Shown here piece after piece: positions 7,068-14,483 of a stretch of DNA of 24,084 bases. Every line of letters begins with the position of its first letter. The first letter of the stretch is position 1. The translations under genes were made by a program, and so were the position numbers. The notes beneath the pieces are model-generated. The model saw only the letters and a list, made by a program, of their open reading frames with translations. It made no database searches and had not been told where the DNA came from. This DNA is from an uncultured Eubacteriales bacterium (lineage in GTDB: Bacteria > Bacillota > Clostridia > Oscillospirales > Acutalibacteraceae): assembly GCA_948815685.1 (NCBI GenBank), contig CAQJOC010000001.1:14660-38743 (forward strand). Reading direction: 5' to 3'.

Positions 7068-7616
7068 ATGAAAGCTACAGGTATAGTTAGAAGAATAGAT
7101 GACCTCGGAAGAATAGTAATACCTAAAGAAATACGCAGAACCCTCCGAATAAGGGAGGGAGACCCGTTAGAAATCTACACAGATGCTAATGGTGAGGTAA
7201 TCTTTAAAAAATATTCTCCTATTGGAGAAATGTCACCATTCGCATCACAGTATGCAGAAGTTTTATATAAGGCCACAGCTATGCCAACATTAATATCTGA
7301 CAGAGACCACATTGTAGCTGCTGCCGGAGTTCCTAAAAAAGAATTTTTGGAAAGACGAATAACTCAGCCTCTTGAAGATTTAATGGAATCCAGAAACAGT
7401 TTTTCTGCTTTTTCGTCAAAAGACCAAAATTTCAGGCCTATAGAAGGAATAGAAAAAACTGCCAGTTTGATATATCCGATTATTGCAGCTGGAGATGTGA
7501 CCGGAGCGGTAATTATGCTTTCTAATACTGAGGTAAAAGATGAAACGACAATAGAATCAAATACAAAGCTTGCTCAAACTGCCGCAACATTTCTTGGAAA
7601 ACAAATGGAAGAGTAG
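7068..7616 (+). CDS. spoVT: Stage V sporulation regulator SpoVT
   Basis: SpoVT is a forespore transcription factor that tunes the sigma-G regulon, activating or repressing genes late in sporulation. Residues about 1-50, MKATGIVRRIDDLGRIVIP followed by KEIRRTLRIREGDPLEIY, form the swapped-hairpin AbrB/SpoVT DNA-binding domain. Residues about 55-180 form the GAF-like domain that in SpoVT mediates tetramer formation (ATAMPTLISDRDHIVAAAG through the C-terminal LAQTAATFLGKQ helix). The length, 182, fits the family. TAAGGAGG lies seven bases upstream of the ATG. The gene stands alone, and both neighbours are unrecognised genes on the opposite strand. Confidence 0.95.
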   Translation: MKATGIVRRIDDLGRIVIPKEIRRTLRIREGDPLEIYTDANGEVIFKKYSPIGEMSPFASQYAEVLYKATAMPTLISDRDHIVAAAGVPKKEFLERRITQPLEDLMESRNSFSAFSSKDQNFRPIEGIEKTASLIYPIIAAGDVTGAVIMLSNTEVKDETTIESNTKLAQTAATFLGKQMEE

Positions 7617-7715
7617 TTTTATTGGCTTAAAATATAAATAAAATATCTATACTGTTTTTTATTTATAATTATAGAAATATGTTTTATCAGTTGTTAATAT
7701 AAATTCCTAAAAGGG

Positions 7716-7762
7716 AGGTTGCCGATGATTTTTTAATGTTATTATGAAAAAGCCGGCAACCT
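7716..7762 (+). terminator. Hairpin downstream of spoVT, probable terminator
   Basis: AGGTTGCCG (7716-7724) pairs perfectly with CGGCAACCT (7754-7762). Inside the loop a T run and an A run can extend the stem. The sequence after it is AAATTTATTTTTT. It lies 100 bases after the spoVT stop. The large loop is not typical, so a regulatory RNA is an alternative. Confidence 0.5.
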
Positions 7763-7857
7763 AAATTTATTTTTTACATATAGACAACAAATAGATTTGT
7801 TCAATCACTAGATATAATTTCAAAGAAAGTTCTAATTAAAGGATAGATAAAAAAAGA

Positions 7858-7893
7858 GGGAAAACTAATCACGAAGGAGTAATTAGTTTTCCC
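7858..7893. terminator. Perfect 12-bp inverted repeat, probable bidirectional terminator
   Basis: GGGAAAACTAAT (7858-7869) and ATTAGTTTTCCC (7882-7893) are perfect complements around the loop CACGAAGGAGTA. Flanking AAAAAGA and CTCTTTT extend the symmetry with a small bulge. The T-rich right side suits termination of plus-strand transcripts, and the A-rich left side suits minus-strand ones. Confidence 0.55.
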
Positions 7894-8062
7894 AACTCTT
7901 TTCATTTCTTGTCTGTTATTTTATGAAAATTTTCAATATTTTTTTGCTTGTCTGGCTTTCTAATAATTAATCGTATATATGTGTTAATTTTAATTGCCTA
8001 TTCATATTTTTATTTTACCACTGCGGTGCTGCCTTTAAAATTTTTCGTATAAATATAAACTA

Positions 8063-8233
8063 TGGCCTGTTCACACGAAAAACTCCACAGTAAAATTACT
8101 AAGTTTTTAAGGTCATAAAACACCCTTTGCTCAAAAAAGCCATTTAGTCTTCTAAAATTTTTGTGAAATTTCTATTATATGTTTTTGAAAACACGTTAAA
8201 TTTTATTCTAAAAATTTTCGTGTGAACAGGCCC
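8063..8233. mobile_element. TA-flanked miniature inverted-repeat element (family B), 171 bp
   Basis: GGCCTGTTCACACGAAAA (8064-8081) is repeated perfectly in inverse orientation at 8215-8232. One more base on each side is followed by the dinucleotide TA (8061-8062 and 8234-8235). The interior has no coding capacity. Perfect 18-bp termini, small size and TA flanks are the marks of a non-autonomous element moved by a TA-targeting transposase such as the IS630/Tc1-mariner group, although no such transposase is present here. A decayed relative lies at 21932-22071. Confidence 0.7.
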
Positions 8234-8255
8234 TAAGGGAACACCGCACAAAAGA

Positions 8256-8305
8256 CATCTATAAAGCTGGGAGACTTTTTCACTTTCAAATTTTTTATTA
8301 AAACT
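8256..8305. repeat. Intergenic repeat, copy 1
   Basis: The block containing TATAAAGCTGGGAGA, a T run, CACTTTCAAA and a second T run closely resembles 17176-17225, in the same orientation and with only a few substitutions and small gaps. Its function is unknown. It begins about 25 bases after the family B miniature element. Confidence 0.5.
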
Positions 8306-8432
8306 GTCATAAGATTATTTGAAACTAAAACAGCTATATTATTAAAAATATATTTAGAAAACCTATTTAAAGTTTTATAAATAATTTTTATGCGGTGATT
8401 TCTATATTTTTTGCATTACTTTAAGTAAATGG

Positions 8433-9191
8433 TCACGCTATTCCACAACCTGTTTGATTAGCTGGGGTTGACTTTTTATTTGGACTATGATTTGTGGACG
8501 ATCCAAGAGACACGCTTGTTACTGTACGATGACCAGTTTTAACCTTTTCAAACTCTTGGGGTGCCCCAATTATTAATGCTTTCTTAGGATTTGAATTCGT
8601 ATTAGGTGGTAAATTAGGCCCCGGAACCGCATTTGCTGCTGGTGCCCCAGCATTTTTCCCTTTATTCCACCATTCATAGGCATTATTATATTTATTCATA
8701 ACCCAATTTTTTGCTCCAATAGCTTTATTTATACACCAATTACCGCCATGGTCAAGTACAAAATTTAGCGGAACACTAGCCAAATTTTTTGCATCATTAT
8801 AAACACGTTTTGTGCTGTTACCAACCATCTTTTTTGCTCCATCATAAATACCTGCCCCAAAGTTTTCAACAGTTTCACGTGCAGAAAGTCCGGTTTTATA
8901 AGCTCCCGATTCTTGGTTATCTTCAGAATGCTTATTTATTTGAGATTCAGAACTTTCTTTACTTTCTTTTTTAAATGTTTTTAATTTAGGGTCTAATGCC
9001 GCTTTATTTTTATTTTCTGATTTTGAATTTATATTATGTTGATTGAAATTCTGTTCAGTAAAGTCTTCTTTTTGAGACTTTGTTGGAGAATTCATTTGTT
9101 TATTTTTATTCTTTTCCAAAAAGATAGCTCCTCCTGAAGAGGCGACAGTAATAAGCATTAAAAAAAAACCTACAATTATTCCCTCATGCAT
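8433..9191 (-). CDS. Uncharacterised membrane-anchored protein, 252 residues
   Basis: I do not recognise this protein. An N-terminal hydrophobic helix (residues about 4-24, GIIVGFFLMLITVASSGGAI) is followed by a long linker rich in Lys, Asn, Ser and Gln (about 26-95). Next comes a helical region with alanine and aromatic residues (about 103-180, including GAGIYDGAKKMV and NNAYEWW). The tail is disordered and rich in Pro, Asn and Ser, and ends TGCGIA. Lysines directly after the membrane segment suggest that the bulk is cytoplasmic. AAAGGATG stands upstream of the ATG at a normal distance. The arrangement of anchor, polar linker and helical body matches the protein at 6111-6662, although I see no clear residue-level similarity. 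Confidence 0.7.
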   Translation of the reverse strand: MHEGIIVGFFLMLITVASSGGAIFLEKNKNKQMNSPTKSQKEDFTEQNFNQHNINSKSENKNKAALDPKLKTFKKESKESSESQINKHSEDNQESGAYKTGLSARETVENFGAGIYDGAKKMVGNSTKRVYNDAKNLASVPLNFVLDHGGNWCINKAIGAKNWVMNKYNNAYEWWNKGKNAGAPAANAVPGPNLPPNTNSNPKKALIIGAPQEFEKVKTGHRTVTSVSLGSSTNHSPNKKSTPANQTGCGIA

Positions 9192-10042
9192 TATTAATCA
9201 TCCTTTCATTTTATAATAGCCTTAATAAACTTTAATTATTATTTTTTTTGAAAAATTTAGGCAGAGAATGTTCGCACAAGATGAAACATCACAAATAAAA
9301 GCTAAATATAAAATTTAAGTTGTTTGCTTACAAAAAATAAACTTAACTTTATTCCGATGTTTGTATAACATTCTATCATATTTACAAGGTAATTTTCGAA
9401 TTAATTTTATTGTGGTAACAAGAATAAAATTTAGAGAAGTCATCAAGTTTCATTTCCTTCGTAAGCTTTAACTTTGAAAAAGATAAAATATTAACGAAAC
9501 ACTTGTCTAGAGCCGAACATATGAATTAAAGTGTTGGCGGCATCTAATTTACTACTTTTGATAATTAGGAAAATTCACATTTTATGCAATTATTTTTTAT
9601 CATAGAATAAAAACAAAGAAAATGCCAAAAAACGTTAAAAAATTTTTTTGAATTTCCGTTTTTAAAATTATTTAATAGATCTCAAAAAACCACGGGCTTC
9701 AACATCAGGTATTTGAATTGTGATAGAAAAGCTATTGTGTGAGAAAGTAATTCATCAAATTTTCACGATATAGCAAATAATATTTACTTATTACAAAAGG
9801 ATCACTTATATAAAATTATATGTTTATAAAAAAATTCCGTGAGGCAACCAACTGTATAGATACATTTCTGTTAGCGTATTATCAAAAAAATTAATTTTAA
9901 TGTGATAACCATCCTTATACATTAAAATTATTTAAAATGGGTCTGGCAAAGATTATAAGCTACCTTAGTAACCTGTGAAATTATTACTTCTTTTTCTAAA
10001 TATACATATTTTATTTAGATATCTCTGAATACAAATCTTAGT
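9192..10042. other. Long intergenic region between the 252-residue protein gene and azlD
   Basis: I see no gene in these 851 bases on either strand. The sequence is AT-rich and has stops in all frames. The segment around 9265-9315 (containing GTTCGCACAAGATGAAACATCA) weakly resembles 11257-11305, and no other structure stands out. It should contain the promoter of the 252-residue protein gene and the azlD transcript end. Confidence 0.5.
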
Positions 10043-10366
10043 CTAAAATTTAATTAATTCTGCTAATTGGCCTATGATAAACACTACTACTGTAGATGAT
10101 AATGCAACTGTCAAAAGTCCCTGTCCGAGATATGCCAGCAAAACCGCAACTATAAATCCTGATATACAAGCAAAAGTATTAGGAGTACATGTAAAAATTT
10201 CTGGAATCGTCATGGAAGTCAAGACCGCATAAGGAACATATTCTAAAAAAGATTGTAAAAATTTGCTTTTTATTTTTCCTTTACAGAAAACGAGCGGTAA
10301 CATCCTAATCAAATACATAACTAATGCACAAATAAAGATTATTATAACTAATTTTGAATAGTTCAT
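10043..10366 (-). CDS. azlD: Branched-chain amino-acid exporter subunit AzlD
   Basis: AzlD is the small partner of AzlC in the LIV-E type exporter of branched-chain amino acids and their analogues. The 107-residue product is almost entirely hydrophobic, with about four membrane segments (for example VIIIFICALVMYLI, YVPYAVLTSMTIP and VVVFIIGQLAELI). It contains the family's RMLPLVF near residue 22 and the LEYVPYAVLTSMTIPEIF segment. The ATG overlaps the azlC stop as TAATG, and the ribosome-binding site GAGGAGG lies inside the azlC end, so the two are translationally coupled. Confidence 0.9.
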   Translation of the reverse strand: MNYSKLVIIIFICALVMYLIRMLPLVFCKGKIKSKFLQSFLEYVPYAVLTSMTIPEIFTCTPNTFACISGFIVAVLLAYLGQGLLTVALSSTVVVFIIGQLAELIKF

Positions 10367-11097
10367 TATTGTTCCTCCTCTTTATTAATAGGAAATAGCA
10401 ATGCTCCTACCAATGATGCCATAACTGTGCATATTATGATTATCCATCCGGAAGAAAGCCAATTCTTTATAACCGGGGTACATTCCATAACTACGCTTAA
10501 TAATACGGAAATCATAACTACATATAACACAGGTTTTGAAGCTTTTAAAGCAGGAACAATTATAGCTATAAACATTGCATATATTATTATTCCCATAGCG
10601 GTACTTATCGATAAAGGCATAATATCAGTAAATAAAGTCCCTATTAATGTTCCCAAAGCCCATGAAATATATGGTAAGGTTGCTATTCCAAAAAGATAGG
10701 AGGACTTTAAGTTTCCTTTCTGCTGTGTCACAATAGCAAATATTTCATCCGTATTGAAAAATGAGAAAAACATTCTTTGAAATATTCCCATATCAGGGTC
10801 TAGGCGTTGTGACAAAGCAAGAGATAAAAGCACATATCTACAATTAACTATAAAAATTGTAAGTGCATATGTAAACAAAACCATTTCTCCGCCTTGTATG
10901 AGATTAAGAATTGCGAATTGACCGGACCCTGTATATGTAAGGCAACTCATTAATTGACTAAGCCACAGTACAAGCCCTGTTTTTGCAGCAGCAACTCCAC
11001 ACGCAAAAGCGACAGGAAAATATCCTAAAGCAATGGGTAGCCCATCTTTTAATCCTCTTTTAAAATCACTTTTTGATTCGACCGCACTTTCTTTCAT
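10366..11097 (-). CDS. azlC: Branched-chain amino-acid exporter subunit AzlC
   Basis: AzlC is the large membrane subunit of the azaleucine/branched-chain amino-acid exporter, which prevents toxic build-up of leucine, isoleucine and valine. The N-terminus carries the family segment FKRGLKDGLPIALGYFPVAFACGV (residues 12-35). It also has the SCLTYTGSGQFAILNLI region and ALTIFIVNCRYVLLSLALS, with further hydrophobic segments to the end. The length of 243 is usual. The ATG at 11097 is chosen since AAGGTGG lies seven to eight bases upstream; a GTG at 11109 would overlap that site. A good promoter lies upstream (11137-11165). The gene forms a two-gene operon with azlD. Confidence 0.92.
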   Translation of the reverse strand: MKESAVESKSDFKRGLKDGLPIALGYFPVAFACGVAAAKTGLVLWLSQLMSCLTYTGSGQFAILNLIQGGEMVLFTYALTIFIVNCRYVLLSLALSQRLDPDMGIFQRMFFSFFNTDEIFAIVTQQKGNLKSSYLFGIATLPYISWALGTLIGTLFTDIMPLSISTAMGIIIYAMFIAIIVPALKASKPVLYVVMISVLLSVVMECTPVIKNWLSSGWIIIICTVMASLVGALLFPINKEEEQ

Positions 11098-11136
11098 AAA
11101 GCATTCCACCTTAATTTAGAATCTTTCTATTAATGT

Positions 11137-11165
11137 ATTCTATAATTATATATATTTTTTGTCAA
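11137..11165 (-). promoter_or_regulatory. Sigma-A promoter of azlCD
   Basis: On the minus strand TTGACA (11160-11165) and TAGAAT (11137-11142) are 17 bases apart, about 40 bases before the azlC start. The -35 is perfect and the -10 has one mismatch. Confidence 0.65.
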
Positions 11166-11426
11166 TTTATAAGTCATAAAATTATAACATAAAATATCTG
11201 AATAAATAAAAATTTAAAAAAGCGAATGAGAAGCAGACACAGTTATTATCTTCAAGAGAGTTTGCACAAAATAATGCATCAAAAATAAGCAAATGAGCCC
11301 AAAATCCATGGATATAATACTGAGTTTTTATTAAAAAAGTAAAATTTTATATAAAGAGAATTTTTAAGAAAATATTTCGCAATTGGTATATAAAAAATAA
11401 TATTTAATAAAATTATTTATAAAATA

Positions 11427-11455
11427 TTGACATAAATAGGATAATATGATATAAA
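11427..11455 (+). promoter_or_regulatory. Sigma-A promoter of the 752-residue protein gene
   Basis: TTGACA (11427-11432) and TATAAA (11450-11455) are separated by 17 bases, about 75 bases before the ATG at 11529. Only one position departs from consensus, so strong vegetative expression is expected. Confidence 0.75.
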
Positions 11456-11528
11456 ACAAACATATATCATAGGCTAAAACAGATAAAATTATAATAACAA
11501 ATAGAGTAAAGAAAGGAGTGTATTAATA

Positions 11529-13787
11529 ATGGAAAATAAAAAGGATAAATCTTTCAAGCAGAAGAAACTACAAAAAAGGTTTGAACCTGTGGAAAATGAA
11601 GCAAAAAAACTTAAATTTAAATTTAAAGAGCTTGAAGAAAGTATCAAGAAAATGCAATCTTCAAGCACTGATGCCGATAAAGCATCTTCAGATGTTAAAG
11701 AAAATGCTAAAGATACATCAGATACTGAGACTGTTGCCGAGAGCTTGGCAAAAGTATATATAGGAAGCCGTGAATATAATAACGCTGTTGATCAAGTGAA
11801 GGCAATATCTTCAGAAATGACGGATGTATTGCTTGATTTAGAGGATAAATCGGTAGAAATAATTGAAGATTTTTTCGGAGAAAAAAAGCATAGTCGTTCC
11901 AGAGATGAGATAAATAAATTGATTAATTTTTCACAATGTCAGCGAAGTTTTTTATCGCTTTTAATAGTGGTGGTTTCTAACCCTCAAAAAAATTACTTAG
12001 GATCTCTCAAAGCATTGCATAAAAAAACTACTGCTTCATATAAAAGGCTACTAAGATCAATAAAAAGAGTTAAAGAGGGTGACACTGCCGGGGGGAAATG
12101 TAAAGTAATTACTAAAGAGATGGCTGATGTTTTGATGCAGGGATGTTCTTCGGTATATTTAGTGCTTATAAAACTTAATCAAAATCTTAGCCAAACGTCA
12201 GAAAATTCTTCAAACGGACACCAATTAGCTTTAAAAGACATTTCGGTTCATTTAAGAAAAATAGTAGAAATACAAAATGGGTTGCCGGAAAATGTCTCTG
12301 ATGCTGAGATACTGAAAAAGGCTAAGATGGCGCGTAAAGAGTTTATTTTGATAGGAGAGAATATCTTTAGTGCATGTTCTAAAAATGAGCGAAAAACTTT
12401 TAAATGGGGACTTAGCCCTAGCATTGATGCTGCCTTGGCGTATCAAGCTTGGCTGAGCAAATTTAGCCTGCTAGTTGATACCCTGGCTAAACTATATATG
12501 AAGTATAAAAATTTAGCGAAAATATCAAAAGACAGTGCTAAAGTAAAAAAAATATTCGTTCATGTAAAAAGAATGTTTAAAAAACTTTTGAGGGCATTTA
12601 AACATTTAAACAAAAATGCTAGGCTTTTCCCTCTGAAAGAGGTTATTATTATAAGGCTTTCCAAGTCTGTTGAAGTTTTTATATTGGCTTTGGAAAATGG
12701 TCAGCCGGCGGAGAACGCTGCTGATGATGCAAAAAAACTACAAGAAAACTTTCTCAAAGCTGCTGAAGAAAAAAAACGACAAGAAGACCTTCTTAAAAGG
12801 GTAGATGCCGCCACTGATACCAGCGTTGACAAACCCCCGGATCCGGAACAAGAAAAAAAATTAAATAAATGGTGGCTTGATTATGACCTGAATAGGCCAA
12901 TATTCAAGATAGCAGTACCAATTTGGAAACCACCTGCTAATAATTCGGAATTTGAAATGGCAAAAAGTATATTTGACTACTTAGAAAATTTATGTGAAAT
13001 CGTTCAAGCACAAGTCGTTCAATCTAATATAGCAGATGCACCTTACGGTTCTATGACTATTATTACAGGTGTGGGTAATTTATTTACTCAAGAGTTGTTA
13101 GTATCCTTGAAAAAAATTTTTGAATTTTTAAAAAATCCAATTAAAGGGGTGCCTCTGGTCTTTTCAACAGCTGAAAGAGGTTGCCAGGCGTGCACCAATG
13201 AAATTCAATTTTATATTACCGCTTCTGGGATGACTGAATCAGGCGATGGGCAGGAGAATCAAGTGAGATCTTCTCAACATCTTTTTATCAGAACAATAAT
13301 TACATTGCAGAATGATTTTGAAAAAACTATAAAAGATTTGAACAAGGCAAAATCAACCCGGCAGATTCGTCGATCAACTATTAAATTTTTAGATATGGTT
13401 GAGGGACATGTGAAAAATTTTGAAAGTAGCGGGAAAACTCCCGTAATAAATGGTGTTGTGTGTGCTTTGAAAAATTTAATAATTAAGCCTATTAAAACGG
13501 TTTTGAATGGACTGGATAATCCTTATCTTTATTTTTATACTGAATTAGTTCCAATTCTTACAAATTTAATTAAAAAATTAAAGGATCCATCATTACTTGA
13601 TTTTAGATATCATCGAAGACCTGGATACAAGGAAGCTTTGAAAAAAGAAGGACACAGTGAGCAAGATATCAGCGATGCTTACAAACTGTTTTCAGATATA
13701 GGTAATATATTTGCAGCCAATTTTATAGTTCCGTTGCAATCAATTGTGCCTTTCATTACAGGTAAAATAAAAAAATTTAAAAAATAA
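11529..13787 (+). CDS. Uncharacterised 752-residue lysine-rich helical protein
   Basis: I do not recognise this protein. The sequence is rich in Lys, Leu, Ala and Glu and predicts mostly helix. A basic coiled-coil-like start (residues 1-45) is followed by a Ser/Asp/Lys-rich linker (46-70) and a helical block with SLLIVVVS near 143-150. Further helices carry KIFVHVKRMFKKLLRAFKHL (341-360). A charged linker (about 395-445) contains EEKKRQEDLLKRV and KPPDPEQEKK, and a second helical half (about 446-752) starts with KWWLDYDL. There is no signal peptide and no convincing membrane segment, so it is probably cytosolic. Normal codon structure, GAAAGGAGTG before the ATG and a near-consensus promoter say that it is a real, expressed gene. 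Six cysteines or so are scattered without a zinc pattern. Confidence 0.8.
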   Translation: MENKKDKSFKQKKLQKRFEPVENEAKKLKFKFKELEESIKKMQSSSTDADKASSDVKENAKDTSDTETVAESLAKVYIGSREYNNAVDQVKAISSEMTDVLLDLEDKSVEIIEDFFGEKKHSRSRDEINKLINFSQCQRSFLSLLIVVVSNPQKNYLGSLKALHKKTTASYKRLLRSIKRVKEGDTAGGKCKVITKEMADVLMQGCSSVYLVLIKLNQNLSQTSENSSNGHQLALKDISVHLRKIVEIQNGLPENVSDAEILKKAKMARKEFILIGENIFSACSKNERKTFKWGLSPSIDAALAYQAWLSKFSLLVDTLAKLYMKYKNLAKISKDSAKVKKIFVHVKRMFKKLLRAFKHLNKNARLFPLKEVIIIRLSKSVEVFILALENGQPAENAADDAKKLQENFLKAAEEKKRQEDLLKRVDAATDTSVDKPPDPEQEKKLNKWWLDYDLNRPIFKIAVPIWKPPANNSEFEMAKSIFDYLENLCEIVQAQVVQSNIADAPYGSMTIITGVGNLFTQELLVSLKKIFEFLKNPIKGVPLVFSTAERGCQACTNEIQFYITASGMTESGDGQENQVRSSQHLFIRTIITLQNDFEKTIKDLNKAKSTRQIRRSTIKFLDMVEGHVKNFESSGKTPVINGVVCALKNLIIKPIKTVLNGLDNPYLYFYTELVPILTNLIKKLKDPSLLDFRYHRRPGYKEALKKEGHSEQDISDAYKLFSDIGNIFAANFIVPLQSIVPFITGKIKKFKK

Positions 13788-14197
13788 TATACTTCGTAGA
13801 ATCTAAAGTATGTTTGTTCGCATGGGATAAAATCTAGAAATTAGAGCACAGATAAATAAAGATGATGGTCATAATAGAGAATTTATTATATCAAGAAAAT
13901 ACAATATTTCATTTTTATATTTATATAAAAAATTTTTCAAATATTTTACTTTTTGCTCCTGATATTTCTTTAAGGGATCTTAGCCTTTCTACCTGTTTTT
14001 TAAGGGTATAAAACCATTATTTAATATTCCAAAGTTCTTTATTTTTATAGCACTGTTTTTTAAGAAAACATGTGCTCGATTTTTTATAGATTTCTCTAGC
14101 GTTTATAATAACCCACAGTTGAAAAAATCTAACAAAAAAACATTACCAATAAAAATACCCCTTTATCAGTAATGTTTTTTTATAATGAATATTCAAA
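13788..14197. other. Convergent intergenic region before rpmB
   Basis: These 410 bases contain no credible gene. A short hairpin ATACTT...AAGTAT just after the 752-residue gene, followed by GTTTGTT, may end its transcript. The main feature is the bidirectional terminator at 14134-14181. Confidence 0.6.
14134..14181. terminator. Bidirectional terminator between the 752-residue gene and rpmB
   Basis: AAAAAAACATTAC (14134-14146) and GTAATGTTTTTTT (14169-14181) are perfect 13-base complements. Each strand therefore shows a stem followed by a run of T. It lies 16 bases beyond the rpmB stop codon and between converging genes. Confidence 0.8.
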
Positions 14198-14377
14198 TTA
14201 TGCGGTTTTAGAAGAACGCAGACATCTGCTGCATATGTGTACATGTTTAGAAACATTATTAATCATCATTTTTTTACGTTGTATATTAGGTTTCCACTTT
14301 CTGTTTGAGCGTCTGTGAGAATGTGAAACTTTTATACCAAATGTTACTCCTTTTCCGCAAATATCACATTTTGCCAT
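14198..14377 (-). CDS. rpmB: 50S ribosomal protein L28
   Basis: L28 is a small protein of the large ribosomal subunit. The 59-residue product starts MAKCDICGKGVTFGIKVSHS and contains the RRSNRKWKPNIQ stretch typical of the family. Two CxxC pairs, CDIC at 4-7 and CSRC at 49-52, mark the zinc-binding form. The ATG at 14377 is clear because GGGGGGAAAG lies just upstream. The reading frame stays open for 35 codons further upstream, but those do not resemble L28. A promoter (14412-14440) and a terminator on its downstream side frame it as a single-gene transcript, as is common for rpmB in Clostridia. The gene is divergent from birA. Confidence 0.95.
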   Translation of the reverse strand: MAKCDICGKGVTFGIKVSHSHRRSNRKWKPNIQRKKMMINNVSKHVHICSRCLRSSKTA

Positions 14378-14411
14378 TATCTTTCCCCCCATATATAATA
14401 TATTTTTTATA

Positions 14412-14440
14412 ATGATATCATAAAACATAAAATTTTTCAA
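14412..14440 (-). promoter_or_regulatory. Sigma-A promoter of rpmB
   Basis: On the minus strand TTGAAA (14435-14440) and TATCAT (14412-14417) are spaced by 17 bases, about 35 bases before the L28 start codon. A TATAAT at 14444-14449 on the plus strand may serve birA from overlapping DNA, but its -35 is poor. Confidence 0.6.
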
Positions 14441-14483
14441 GATTATAATCTGTAAATTTTTTAACGTAAATGGAGATTGCAAT

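Larger units (their letters stand above)
7617..8432. other. Intergenic region after spoVT
   Basis: There is no credible gene in these 816 bases. They hold two strong inverted repeats that probably terminate spoVT (7716-7762 and 7858-7893), a 171-base TA-flanked miniature element (8063-8233), and one copy of an intergenic repeat shared with 17176-17225 (8256-8305). All are listed separately. Confidence 0.6.
11110..11528. other. Divergent intergenic region between azlC and the 752-residue gene
   Basis: These 419 bases hold two opposite promoters, one for azlC at 11137-11165 and one for the 752-residue protein at 11427-11455. The middle part, about 11220-11340, has no gene; a segment at 11257-11305 weakly resembles 9265-9315. 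Confidence 0.6.

Noticed and set aside
8225..8260. Possible T-box leader because of GGGAACACCGC
   Set aside because: The T-box core TGGNACCGCG is not present, and the sequence does not precede an aminoacyl-tRNA synthetase or amino-acid gene on that strand.
10427..10699. 90-residue plus-strand open frame inside azlC
   Set aside because: It lies antisense to the clearly conserved AzlC coding sequence and has no start signals of its own.
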